A stretch of 64,000 nt of DNA from NCBI RefSeq assembly GCF_021018805.1, contig NC_086247.1:141232102-141296101 (forward strand), given 5' to 3'. Both the position numbers and the translations under genes were made by a program. Below, piece by piece: positions 1 to 12,250 of the stretch (its first letter is position 1; each line of letters starts with the position of its first letter). The DNA comes from Prinia subflava (lineage: Eukaryota > Chordata > Aves > Passeriformes > Cisticolidae). The notes beneath the pieces were generated by a model. The model was not told the DNA's origin and did no database searches. It saw only the letters and a list, made by a program, of their open reading frames with translations.

Positions 1-3000
1 TTCTAAAGAACACTAATCAGCACTTCTGGCTGCTTCTTTTTTTTCCACTTTAAGCACTGGCCCATAAACATCTCATTAACAAGAAACTGTTGCAAGTGTT
101 TTCATTGTTTTCTCTTTGCCTTGTGGTGAGCTAAGTGTTTCTGAATTTTCTGGGTGGATGCATCAGACTGTGACATGCTGAATCTGGTTTTATCAGTTTT
201 ATTCTGTTTAAGTGATTTTAAATGCAGCTTGAGGTAGGTAGTTATATCATTATTATTATAGTGATAATCATTATTATTATTACTGTCACTCTTTTTATTG
301 CTGTTGTTAGCAGCATTTGGTAACTACTGATTGTCAGTTCTGTTTTGACAGTAACTTAGCATATCTCTAATCAGTTGAGCCAGGAGCAGACTCGTTTTTG
401 CTTTGGTTTTGGTTTGTGGGGCTGGTGGTGACAAGAATACTGTAGTGTTTCAGCTGTTGCATGTTTGGAGTTCAAGAACTGTTTGTGCAGCTATGGGACA
501 AAGATTTCAGTAAGAGGACACATGTCTTCATAAGCTGAACGAAAAATTGAGAGACTTTCACAAGACCTACATGTTCTTTCTTGTTCCAGAAACCCCTATA
601 AGCCAGAAATATTTGTTGCAATGTGAAATATTCTGTGAGACTATGATAACTTTGCAGAAGTCTTGAAATATGTAGTGTGGCAGGATTTTCTCTTTTCATG
701 AGCCTACATTTATAGATAAGTTCAGCAGTACTTAATGCAGGATGTAATAGACGTTATGAATCCAAGGTTTCTGGTTCTGCAACCTTTGTTTAACAAATGG
801 GAGAAGGAAAGGTTTCAGGTAGAATTAGTTAAAGGAGAAAACAGTGTATGATGATTTGAAGGATGATCTGGGAAGCATTCTAGCTGTGGGTAGCACCATC
901 TCATGTGTCCACCCAGAGGGATACCACAGAGCTGCTCAGGAACACAGGGCAGCACTGAGCTAAACCCCCACAGCCAGGTTTGCACAGAGCTGTAGCTGCT
1001 CCTCAGGCAGTGCTGGGAGAATGTGCAAATCAGCTTGAGCACTCCACTCATGTCTGAGGAGTGTGAGCTGCTGGCAGCATGTCTGTCTGCAAACAGCAAC
1101 TTCATCAAAGCTGTGAGGCGTGGGGGAGGTTTGCTCCATGCAATGCTGGGCTAACATGGCCCTAGAGCTCTAGAGGAGGATCAGACACACACAGTTCTGC
1201 CTCCCTGTTCCTGCAGTCTACTGCCAAAACCAGGGGTCTTAGAGATCTTTTCAAGTGCTGACTTAGAAAAAAATTAAACGAGTGTAAAGGAGTGTGTATT
1301 TGCATTTAGTTGAGGAAAAGAATCAATTAATATTAAATTTCTGTGCTTGAGTATCATAAATGAGACTTTTTAACAAGTTCTTTCTCATATACCTTGGAAA
1401 GGGTTTGGGATTATCCTCTCAATGTCTTGGTATTTACATGCCTAAAGACTGGTCACTTTTCTGGGCTATTAGGAAGACTAAATCATTATTACTTTGTAAT
1501 CCTAAATTATAAAACACTGTGTAAATATGTTCTAGTAACTACACCTATTTTCTGCAGGTTGAGGTTTGGAATAGCTCCAAAACCAAATCAGTTGCACTGT
1601 GCAGATTTGATTTTGTGATATTCACCTATTGGTTTGCAAGATACACTGGGGCTTTCTAAATGGCCTTGGTCAAATATTTACATCAACTCTATTAATCTTT
1701 CTGTCAGCTTTATAATTAATTGAAAACTGATTTCTCCATGTAGCAACTTAACTTATCAGTAGATGTTATTTCCATCATCTCTGTATCAGGCCAAGGTTAG
1801 AGCACTCAGCAATTTTAAGTGTTATCTCAGCTGTGGGCTCCTGAGCCAGATTAGCATGTGTGTAGTAAATCAAAATGTATTCAAGATTCCTGCAGTTGTG
1901 CATGTGCTAATTCTCTTTTGGGTGTAACTCAAATGGGATGAGAGAGAAGAAATAATCATCAACCAAAGCAGGATTTCCCAGCCTGTGGACAGGTGTGTTA
2001 CTGTGGCCCTCCTCAAAGCAGAGATGTCACTGTGAGGTTAAAATGCCAGACTCTAACAATAGAGACATAAACAGAAAGAAAGACCAAAGATAGGACATCT
2101 GGTGCTTTTCTTAAAGATTCTGAGGTTGAAGTCAACTGTTTGCCCAGTTTTGATAATTTATGACATGATTAGAGAACTTGTGTGGTCCAGCACCATGAGA
2201 GAACTAACTTGAGGTAAAGCAATACTTTTCTGTTTGCTTTCCACACAGGCAGGAAAAGGAGCCTTTTCCCTTCATTGTGGGATGGTTCATTTGGCTGCAT
2301 GCTATGATCTGTGTGTCTTAGCTCTTGTGGTAGCTGGCCTGAGTTTCGACTGTTCACCCTGTGCATGGCTCTGGCACCTGTGTGCTCCCTGCTGAGACGT
2401 GCTGGGAACGCTCCCAGTCCTGAAGGAAAACATCCAGGGGCTGCCCGTGCACAGACCCAGCAACCCCACACCTGAGAGAGTGAACTGCAGCAATTGTCCT
2501 CAGCATAAATGATTCCTATAAAGCTCAGCACTGGCCAAAAGAGTCTGATCTGGAACAGAATTCCCTTTGCCACTGTTGGCACGTTGGGCCTTCTTATATA
2601 TGTGCTACAGAAATGATTCTTCATCATCACTAGGCTGTATGAGGTTTATTTTTAATTCATACTTGATGCAGTTTGCCATATATATTATTGCGCTTGTGTC
2701 TAATATATTAAATGGTTAAATAAATGCATATTGAACTGTGCCTGCATTGTCCCTCCAACCCAGCTCCTAAGGTTGGATTGATTTTCAGAAACATAATTGT
2801 ATGTATCAAAAAAATTATTTAGCCTCTCCTGGACCTCTTTAATGTCTTTAGGAACTTAGCACTGGCTAGTTCAATCACTGACTACGTAAAATACCTAATT
2901 ACTTGATCAAAATGAAAGATAAGAGCACAAGGAAGATGACCTCTAAATTTGTAATCATCTGTAGCTATTGACATGGGCACTGCAGTGAACTTGACAAGCT

Positions 3001-5722
3001 GTGATTCGTGCACTGATGATCATAAAGATAATGAGGTCAGCTGTTGATTTGAGTCAAAACAACAAGAACAGACTTGATTCAAGTGAAATAAGAGCTGTAA
3101 AAGTTCGAGTATGTGGGATTGACTCTAAAAATGATAGTCCTGAACAAAACATTTTTTTTTGTTGAGGTATCAACTTTTGTCACCAGGAGAAGAGGGTTTT
3201 TTTGGGTGGGGTTGCCAACTATATTTTTTTTTTGTAGTTGTTGGTTTCCTCAATACTTGATGGGTTTTATAAACCTCTGTTCAGTAGGTGTCGAATTGCA
3301 GATATTGTTACCAAAGATAGTTTCTAGTCCTCCTCTTATGGAGAAATTTTAAAAGGCTCATCCAAATCCAATTCACAGATAATTGAGAATCCAGAACAAA
3401 AATACAATGCAATTGCCATTGCACCATCCCAAAAAATGTATCATTGATAATGTGATTTTGCGATTTTTTGAATAGCCACAATCGTAGATTGTCTGGTTTT
3501 CAAGGCTGACCTTGTGCCCTCTTTCATGGCATTTCCTGTGGCTGCCATTAATTGCAAATAATTCTGTACCTTTTATGCCTTTGTTGGTGTGCTTTGATAT
3601 CCCAATCATTCACATCAGAACAAATGTGAAGAAACATGGTTTAAGAAAAGACAAAAAAAGGCATAATTTCATTCTCCAGCTGTTCACCTTTTTCATAAAT
3701 CATTTGCCTTCTCTTATAAAAGACACAAGCCTCATAGAAATATGAGGTGATCACTGACATGGCTCTTAAAGTAGTTATAGCTTCCAGTTAAATAATCAAA
3801 TACTTCTAGACACTGGATTATAACTTAGATTAATAGACATTTCAAGGCATTTAAAAATCCCTACTGGTGACCTGTTAAGGAAGCTTTATGTGCCATTGTG
3901 TTGATGAAGAGTAATAATTTCAAATTCAGCATACTAAAACCTTTGTAAATGATATTATGCATCTCAATAAACACTACCACCTGTTCAGAAACCTGCCATG
4001 CTCTCTGTTACTTCTTTCTCAGGTCTGACTTATTACACCTAAAGTCTTTCACAGTTGAAATGGGACTAAAAATGTTTTAATACAGAGAAATTGAGAGACA
4101 AAAAAATGCTGAATTGTTAAAAAATCTCTTCTCTTTGTATTCATGATGGTAATCACCTGCATTCCTGACTAGATTCTTGTAAATTCCTGTCTATTATTTT
4201 AAGAGAGGAAGTTGAATTTTCTTGTGTGTTTCAGAAATTACTGATAAAACTTTTACTTTGTTACAGGTGACACTAGAATAAAGGGGAGCATAACATGACT
4301 TTTGGGTTGAACTTCCAGAATTTCCTTCTACTCCTGGTCTTGTGAGGCAGTGCAGCAAAGGTCGAGGTCTAAATGACATATTGGTACCACATTGGTATTG
4401 TTCTGCTTGGGAATTAAAAAACTTAACAAAGCAAAAATAAAAAGAAAATTGTTATCACAGAGAGCTGTCTAATCTGCATTTCAATGGATTTTTTTTCTCC
4501 AAAAGTGAAATAATCTGATCAAAAGGAGAACAAAAAAATTACTTTGTATAGATTACTAAATTATACATAGATATACTGAATTATTAGGACATGAAGGGAA
4601 AACAATTCAGCCATTACAGTAGGCAGAGGAGAGCTTGTCAAAAAGATGAGGTTGAAATAAGCTAAATATTGTTTCTTTAAGATTCCAGAACAGGCTTTAT
4701 AGCATTGCAATGTTTGTGATTGATGAGGTATAAAACAGATGCTCTATCAGTGCAGATAATATCATCAACATTCTGAGTAAAGAATAGTTTATTATTTCAC
4801 AAAAACTTTGTGCCCTTTTGGCCTTGCTTAGGGACTTGGCAGGATATGAAATGAAGATGAATGATACTTTAAACAGAGTTCACTCTTCCTCACAAGACCT
4901 TATTGGTAAAATAGGAATACAGAACACTGACTTGCAAGATTAGTAACATGTGAAGAACCTCTGTAATATACTTTTTTTTTAATAATTGATAAGGAACATG
5001 TAGGACAGATCTCATTATCAAGGCCTATTGATTTTTCTACTCACAGCCTGTTGCTAAATAATTTTCCAATTATACAATAATGTTGTAAGTACAGAGGACA
5101 GATCTGGATGGAAGTCTTAATAATTCAATGAGCAGAGCAGGTTTTTTGAAGCTGGGAAAGACAGGGAGGTAATGTGGAACTTGAACAGAATGGCTGATCT
5201 AAGTAGGACTGTGAACACTCAGCCTCTCAAAGCAAGCACCACGGAAAGGTTTATGTTTTAGGGTGGTTTACTAGAAAACTGTGTATTTGTTTGTGTATTT
5301 GCCATAAGAAGATGCAGCACAAAATGTGGTCACTGAAACTTGGAAGTACAGGAAGACTTTTTTGTTTCTGACAAGATGGAGGTACTTTTTGAATCCTTAG
5401 ACTACAGGAGAAAAAGCTTACACTTAAGAATCAAGTATAATAATAAAGGGAATAGGTTGCAGCAGCCTAGATACTTGGTTATAGACAATGCCTGTGTACA
5501 TAAAAAATAGATCTGTATTTTTTGACAGAATTTTTAGCCCAGGAACTCTAAACATTTGTAGAAAATGAAGGGATTTTGCTTCTTAAATTTTGTGCTTATT
5601 TTCCTGTTGCTGAAAAAAACATTATGCTGGTAAGGAACTCCATAATTTTTTAAAAAATCTCATACATCTTAAACTATGCATGGTTGGATGCATATTAGAA
5701 ACAGTCTTTTATATATCTTTTT
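1..5722. other. Unique AT-rich non-coding DNA
   Basis: No gene, RNA gene or recognisable transposon is visible here. The sequence is AT-rich with low CpG and no long repeat. An imperfect ATT/TAT microsatellite lies at about 248-283. Short T runs occur near 3151-3160 and 3222-3231. Two slightly GC-richer patches (about 890-1200 and 2230-2500) have few stop codons on the minus strand. The predicted peptides there (up to 153 residues) show no domain or family resemblance I recognise and no splice context that stands out. I treat the whole stretch as intergenic or intronic sequence. Confidence 0.6.
248..283. repeat. Imperfect ATT/TAT microsatellite
   Basis: A short run of TAT/ATT trinucleotides, interrupted by a GTGATAATC segment, gives two runs of about four units. 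It is a simple sequence repeat with no further structure visible. Confidence 0.7.
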
Positions 5723-5750
5723 ATACATATATATACACACACACATATAT
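5711..5750. repeat. TA/CA compound microsatellite
   Basis: Alternating TATATA and ACACAC runs form a short compound dinucleotide repeat. The alternating pyrimidine-purine pattern is typical of polymorphic vertebrate microsatellites. There is no flanking gene. Confidence 0.8.
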
Positions 5751-8700
5751 AAACATAATCTCCAATATATTATATAATTTCCAAAGTATAGAGTGTAATA
5801 ATCATGGGAAAACAGCTCTCTGAGATGGGAAAATGTATTTATATTAGCTTCTAAGAGAGCATATATGTAGATCAATAGAGGAAATCCTTCTTTAGCTACT
5901 TAAATCTATGAAATTTCATCTGTAGCTGTAGTTTTAAGTATGGATTTTGTAACAAACTTTGGGAATTATTTGTTTTTACTGTATTCTTTAGCTTAAGATC
6001 TTTGCTTGCAATTAATTAATTCCAGTTCCATATTTATTTATATTAATTAGTAATTAAGGTTTGTGGGGTTTTTTTTTGATAAAAAATCTTTGCAATTCTT
6101 CTCAATAAAATAATATTAAACCAGAAAAAAAGTACCTTGGATTAAAGGAAACAATGACATTATTCCTCCATGCTTATTTAACCCCTTTAAAAATCCAGTT
6201 TAATTCTGAAATGGAAAACCATTTCAAATGCTGAAGATGAAATATTTAATTTTGAAAATGTTGAATAAAGCAGTAGTGGAAAAGAGAGAAATGAGTCTGC
6301 AGTGTTCATCTATCAGATCTTTTTTGATCTCTAGCTGCACAGCAAGCAGCCCCTTCTCATGGTGCTGTAGCAGTACTGAAGCAGCCTGTGGGACTGGCTG
6401 TTTCCTGTTCATCAGCATCTGAGTGCTGCAAGACCACCTTCCTCCAGCAAAGTTTAGCTCTGCAGGCCTTGAGATTCCACAGGTGGCTCCTCTCTTTCTG
6501 TCACAGCTCCAAAATTCACAGGCTGTTGAAAGCAAACACACTGAAATGATTTTTAGAAGGTGGTTTGCAGTAAGAGCTTAGATAGGCAGTACAAGGGTCT
6601 CTTAGACAGGCAGTGCTGCATATTTAGATGAAAGATAGTCCAACTCTCCTCACACCACTGGCTGTCTCCTCACAGTCATCAGCCCTTCAAATTATGTTAG
6701 AAGATCATTCAGGGAAGAGTTTTGGCTTTACACTGTGAAGAACAAGCAGGTCAGCAGCCCTTGGCCTCAGACAGAAACTGGTAACACACATGCACGAGTG
6801 ACTAAGGGCAGCACTTTCTACCACTTGGGGAAACACTCAGGAATTGAGGTTGTATTTCTACATGTGAAATAATGTGATTTGCAAGTGATGCAAATTTAAA
6901 ATAACTTCTTAGCAATGGCAGGGAATATAACCCACAAAAATCCCAGAAAGATGTAAGGTACAGGTAAGGTATTCAGCCTATGTGATTATTTTTAAAAGAC
7001 TAAACCTCCTTTTTCGCATTCCTTTCACCTTTATAAGATGCAAAGCTTGTAATGCCACAGACAGTGCAGGAGATTGCTTCCATACCACTACAGGGGTGTG
7101 GTAGCCACTGGGGCTGGTGTCTGGTGGCCAGCTTACACTCACATTTATGTCCCTGTACCAGCACTGCACTGAGATCAGATTAAAGATGTCTCAAATCTTC
7201 GATCACACCTCCAGCACTGGAGAGCTGTGTAAGCTATGATGAATGGTACCTGATGTGGGGACAGAAATTCTTATGGGTCTCCTCTATTCTGTGTGTTCAG
7301 CCTTGTCCAAAGTTTATCCTATCTACATGATGAAAACTGAGATTTTTTGGATGGGAATTAATCTTTAGAGAAAAAAATGAGGTTGTGATGCGGAGCTAAA
7401 GAACAGAACGTAGGGCACTGAAGTGTGGAAAGTGTTCAGTGTCTTGTGAAGTAGAAGTTTTCTGTGGCAAAAATAAGAGATGTGAACATTGCCTTAGACA
7501 AGGCAAGTAGCTACCCAAAATTGCAGGCATGGAATATGAGTGTGTGAAAGTCAGAACCTCGAGGCCACGAGTGTGAGACAGATAAATGCAAAACACCTGG
7601 CTGTAAGCTTGGAAGTGTCTTACCTGCGTCTTGTGGTGCCTGTAGTCACTCATGTACCACCATTGTAAAAATAACAAAAAAATACTACATCTGAAAGCCA
7701 TGGGACCCTTTCCACTTGCATATTTTATCTTCTTGGTGTTTGGTCTGTTTAATTCCTTGTGGAGAAAGGCAAAAAATAAAGGATCACATAGGTGACAAGA
7801 TGGCCCCAACAATTCTATTGACATTTGTGAAAGTATGCAAACATAGAAGAGTTCACATATTTGTTGTTATACTCAGTGGTGGCATCTGATATCTTGGGTA
7901 AATTTGGATAAAAGTGAATGAATCGTATACCTGAATAAGACAAGCCAGATGGTATGTGTGATCCTGACATTTTCTGAAACTGAAATGTATGTCATTAAAT
8001 AAATTATTACTTTTCATTTTCCCTAAACAAATAATTAACATTTCAGCAGCACAGAATAGTTACTTAAAATAGCTATAAAAATATTTAATGACATTTACTT
8101 AGTTTATCTCTCTTTTACTTTTCAGGTAGTAGAACTTTCCTCATAAATACACATTAACAAGAATCTTGGAGTAAGAAGTGAAATATGTGTATATTTACAT
8201 ATATATTTATAAAATACATGATTTAAATGCTTACAGGTATTGTTTGTTGTTGTTGTTGTTTTTAAAAATGCTTTGTTACTTCAACGAAAATCTTCACAAG
8301 AAAATATATCCCTTTGTCCCATTTCAAATCAAACACTGGCATGAAGTTCATGTCTCATCCTATCTAGCAAAAAACTTTTAAGAAATGATAATTTACTGCC
8401 TGGCCTGATGCAAGTGCTGTCATATTTTCAATTCTTTTTGTGCTGTTAATATCTATTCTCCAAATCTAAATAGTTTTGCTTGGCTTCAAGCAAGTCAGAA
8501 TTATTTTTTCTTATGGGAATATGCTTTAAAAAAAGGAAGAATAAGGTTCTTTATTATTGATATTAGATATTAGATTTAAGAAACCTCAAAGAGGGCTGAA
8601 GCTGTGTAATTCTTAGTGTCTCATATAAAGCTAAAGATGAGCTGCTCATGCAAGTTCCTGATTTCAGGGGTAAGTGGTTTCTGTGTCCCTATATGTTCCT

Positions 8701-9077
8701 TCTCAATGAAGACAACTTCTCTCCTGTGAACTTCATGCTCTCACATATAATCATGGAATTTATCATGTGTTCATCATTTGGCAGCTCAACTCTGCTATTG
8801 CTCCAGACCCATTATTTCAGTACTACCACATGCTAAACTTGCCAAGGAACGTGATTTCATCTCTGACTGGGCATGTAAACCTGTCCCAAAGAGAGAACAG
8901 GAGACCTGCAGGAGGGCACACCACCATAAAAGGTAAAGATGCGTGAGGCCTTCACCTGTTTGGGAAGAGCTGAGGAGGAGAGCTGAACAGGATGACATGT
9001 GTAAGTGTTAGATAGGGGAGAGCATAAGGGAGAGTTTGTAAGGAAAATTTTTCTATTAAAAATAAAGAAACCAAATC
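5751..9077. other. Unique non-coding DNA
   Basis: AT-rich single-copy-looking sequence without a recognised gene or transposon. A GTT-rich stretch lies at about 8241-8262. The open frame of 142 residues on the minus strand at 7396-7824 has no recognisable domain and is not bounded by obvious exon signals. I see nothing else to annotate. Confidence 0.55.
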
Positions 9078-9096
9078 TTTTTTTTTTTTTTTTTTT
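9078..9096. repeat. Poly-T run (19 bases)
   Basis: Nineteen uninterrupted T residues. Read on the minus strand it is a poly-A stretch, but no element or retrocopy body is recognisable beside it, so it is called only as a homopolymer. Confidence 0.85.
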
Positions 9097-9399
9097 GGTC
9101 ACGTTAGGAGCTCTGTGTGGTTAATGAGTTTAGTGTCGAAAAAACGTGAACTTTTGTATTGAGACCTATGCATAGAGATGTTTTGATGAAACATTAAGAA
9201 AAACTGAATTTGTGATTCCCTGCACTTTCCCTGCATATTCCAACTAAAACTGCCTATTTCAGAAGGCCCCAGAATAATATACACTTTCTCCAGTAATGCA
9301 GAAGCCTCTTGATGAAGGAAAGTCTGGTTAGTCCATAATAATGGCAGGTCTGTTTATTGATCTCATAAATTGCACTTTAGTTGACCTGTCAAAAAAGCA

Positions 9400-10120
9400 G
9401 AGCTCTCAGCATGTGCTTTCCTGCTACTCTAAGAGCCTCTCCTCACCTCGGGCAGATTGCTCCCCCCAGCCTCTCCCCCTGTGCTGGCAGCTGATGTAAA
9501 CCCTGGCCTAAATTCATTAACCTCCCTCCAAACAATCCATTTGAGTTCATCCTTGAGAAAGTGCAGCTAGAACAATAAACACTCACTACTGAGCTCTCGT
9601 CCCTGACTTTCCTAACACACCCACGCACAAGCTGCCTACATAATTTGCTCCTAATAGGAGGAAAAATAAAATCAAAATCAATAGGAATTGAAATTAGCCC
9701 ACAGACTAGAATTTCCTAATTAGGAATGCACTCATTATAGGCAGTATTAATGACTGTCTAATACCAAGGAAAACTGCACAGAGCAATCTGAGTGGTACCA
9801 GACCAATCAATGGCATGTGTCTGTAAGACACAATCAAAGTGAAAGCCAGTGCTTAATGGAAAAGCCTGTTCAGTGTGACTTATTGATTGCACATGGCTCC
9901 CATCTCTAAGGACCTGAAGTGCAGTGTTGTTGTTGCCATGCAAATGCTGTGAGTGGATCTCCAGTGAGTCCTGCCTGTGTAAGAAGCTTTGTTTTGCTTT
10001 AAATGGATAAAATTGCACACAGCTGCATGGCTTGGATGGTGCTGAGTGTTGCTGAGTTGTATCCAGAGCCAGGACAATCTGGAAGTTCATTCCTGAGTGT
10101 CTTTTAAGAGAATGCATTTT
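9400..10120. promoter_or_regulatory. Candidate conserved non-coding regulatory element
   Basis: This stretch contains no recognisable repeat and is dense in developmental transcription-factor words. A perfect 14-bp palindrome, TTCCTAATTAGGAA (9713-9726), is centred on a TAATTA homeodomain core. An octamer ATGCAAAT (POU type) sits at 9938-9945. A pyrimidine-rich GC-richer block lies at 9430-9500. Several frames are open on the minus strand, a common side effect of low stop density in constrained non-coding DNA. The peptides match no family I know. The assignment as an enhancer-like element is inference from composition and motifs. An untranslated exon or chance are alternatives. Confidence 0.3.
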
Positions 10121-10293
10121 GTCTTATAAAAAATTGTGTCTCTGAACAATGCAATTTTTGATGATGTAATGTGAATGCTATAGTAAACAAAAAGGGAATG
10201 TTTAAAAGAAATCACTGACCTTTAAATGCCTGATTACCTTTACCAATAAATAGAGGTGAGTTCTAGCTCACATCTAATTTTATTGGAATTTTG

Positions 10294-10314
10294 AATCATA
10301 GGTGCCCTATGATT
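10294..10314. repeat. Short perfect inverted repeat
   Basis: AATCATAGG (10294-10302) pairs perfectly with CCTATGATT (10306-10314) across a three-base loop. It is too short for a microRNA precursor and has no known-family features, so it is recorded only as an inverted repeat. Confidence 0.7.
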
Positions 10315-10394
10315 GACTGGAAATGCCCTCTGGTTTTATTGTCTCAGGAGGAATACAAAATCTGAAATTGAATTATAGGCCTAAGGTAGAGTAA

Positions 10395-10418
10395 TTTTTT
10401 GTTTTGTTTTGTTTTTTG
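10395..10418. repeat. TTTTG simple repeat
   Basis: Three to four units of a T-rich pentanucleotide with G separators. On the opposite strand it reads as the CAAAA-type tract that recurs elsewhere in this window. Confidence 0.75.
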
Positions 10419-11579
10419 ACCAAAATAAGAAAGTGTACCTAGGGTGAAACATCAAATTTCTAGGTGGCTAAAGGCAGCTATGAGGAATCAAAGCAAAAAA
10501 AAAAGTACTGAGATAGCTGAATGGAAGGTTTGAAGAAGTTTTGTTAATTTTTTTGCAAGTTGTGTTCTCACTTAAACTCACTTGAATTAGTAATTTCCAA
10601 ATATTGTCTTACATAAATAGGTCTAGAAAACCTGTATCTGACAAATTGTCAAAATCATGTTCACACAGATGGCTTTGCTAAGTATGGCTGCAGGTCAGAT
10701 GTGGGTTCTGCCACTTGTGCAGGGGTTTGTGAGTATCATAAGTGCTTGGAGTGCATAGAAATTTTTTCAAAAATGTATTAAAAGGGGGCAGGACTCCTCA
10801 GTCTTGTTTCTGATGTATCCAATAGCACTATTTTAAGTGTAGAAACATGCAGGTGTTGCAGAAAACTCTGAAAGGATATCTTGCATTTTGAGGATGGGAG
10901 ATTGCCTGGCAAATCAAAATTTTTTGGAAGACTGATGTGCAGAGGTGTTGGAAAACAGAAAGAACAATAAAATTGCAGTTTGCGTATTTGTTTCCCAAGC
11001 CTTAGTAATGTTTTTTATTAATAAATCCAAGCTAGTGTGAAAACATTCCCAGCCTCTGGATCTGAGAAGGCATTTTAGGACACACTGTGTGAAATGCAGC
11101 CTAGAGGGCTGTGAAAATTTAAAGGCTTGCCATTTGGATAATTCTATCTTACTATTTTCCTCTATGTAGAAGACAGTGGTGAATTATAGCATTTTTCTGC
11201 AGTAGATGATAGGATTGTGTATTGGTTTTGAATCTGTTCATGTATTGTGAACAGGATAGGAATATTGTTTTGGTGGGAATGGGTCAGTTCTGGCAGCTCC
11301 TAGCGAAGGGGCAGTCAGGGTTCCTAACACCATTGCCTGGTGTTTCTCAGGAAAAACCATGTGTACAATAAGGCAGCTGTAAGAACAGTGTGGTTGGTTT
11401 AGACTTACCTTTCCTAAAAACAGTCTCAGGCAATGCCAGTTAATGTCAGTCTGAGTTTGTTAGAGAAGGAGGAATTCTTGGAATACAGATTCAAGGGTTG
11501 ATTTGAGTCACAATAGGTTAGAATAGTTCAGACACTGTGCTGTGGGGAATCACTGAAATTTTGCTTTAAAATTCTTTAA

Positions 11580-12250
11580 TTTCCAATAAATTATTGTGTA
11601 ATGACTGCATGGTCAGCCATTGTAGCACCAAAAACAGTATATTGTGTTATAATGTTCTTTCTTGGCTCATCTGTAATATTTGGTGAACAGCACCTGATTG
11701 ATGGGAATGTAATGATAATCCAGCTCCTCCACTTAACAAGCCAGAGAGAATATCCAGATAAAACAGCCTGTGCTTCTGACACCCAGAAATGGCTGAAATG
11801 GCTGCCAGAAGTTATTGAGCTGGAGAGAATTTAAAATGAATGAATTGGGCATGAGTCATGTCTTTCCATAGAGCAACTGTGGGCGCTGGCTGCCGGAGCG
11901 CTTGAGAAGTCAACAAGGGCCCCTTTTGAGGGAGCTGGGGGAAAATTTCATAACTGACTTGGATTTGGAATTCTGTGCTGCATCTGGGATAGCAATACCC
12001 CACAACAGCTAAGATTATTTAAAGACAAGCAGCTTCAAATTGTCGATAACTCAAAAAAGCAGCAAACTTGGGTGGTGAAGGGTGGCAGAGTGTTAATTGG
12101 TCTGGAAGCAGTATAAATACTTTCTGCATTTATCTGACTTGCAAATGTTCACTGGTGATATGTTATCAGTAATTTATGATGTGCCATGACAATTGCTTAC
12201 ATTTCTGACAAAAATAGCAATTAGTTAGAAGAATGAGGATTCTCCTTGAA
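11580..12250. promoter_or_regulatory. Candidate conserved non-coding regulatory element
   Basis: Non-repetitive stretch with an even base mix, low stop density on both strands (overlapping open frames at 11591-11834), an isolated CpG-containing block around 11881-11905, and a TATAAATA word at 12112-12119. No peptide family is recognised and no exon boundaries are clear. The pattern resembles vertebrate conserved non-coding elements, but that is inference and needs alignment. The TATA-like word alone is not evidence of a promoter. Confidence 0.25.

Larger units (their letters stand above)
10121..11580. other. Unique non-coding DNA
   Basis: Non-repetitive AT-rich sequence. It holds a TTTTG-type simple repeat (10395-10418) and one short perfect hairpin (10294-10314). 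No gene is recognisable. Confidence 0.55.

Noticed and set aside
12112..12119. TATAAATA as a core promoter
   Set aside because: A single TATA-like word in AT-rich DNA is expected by chance. No initiator, CpG island or transcript support.
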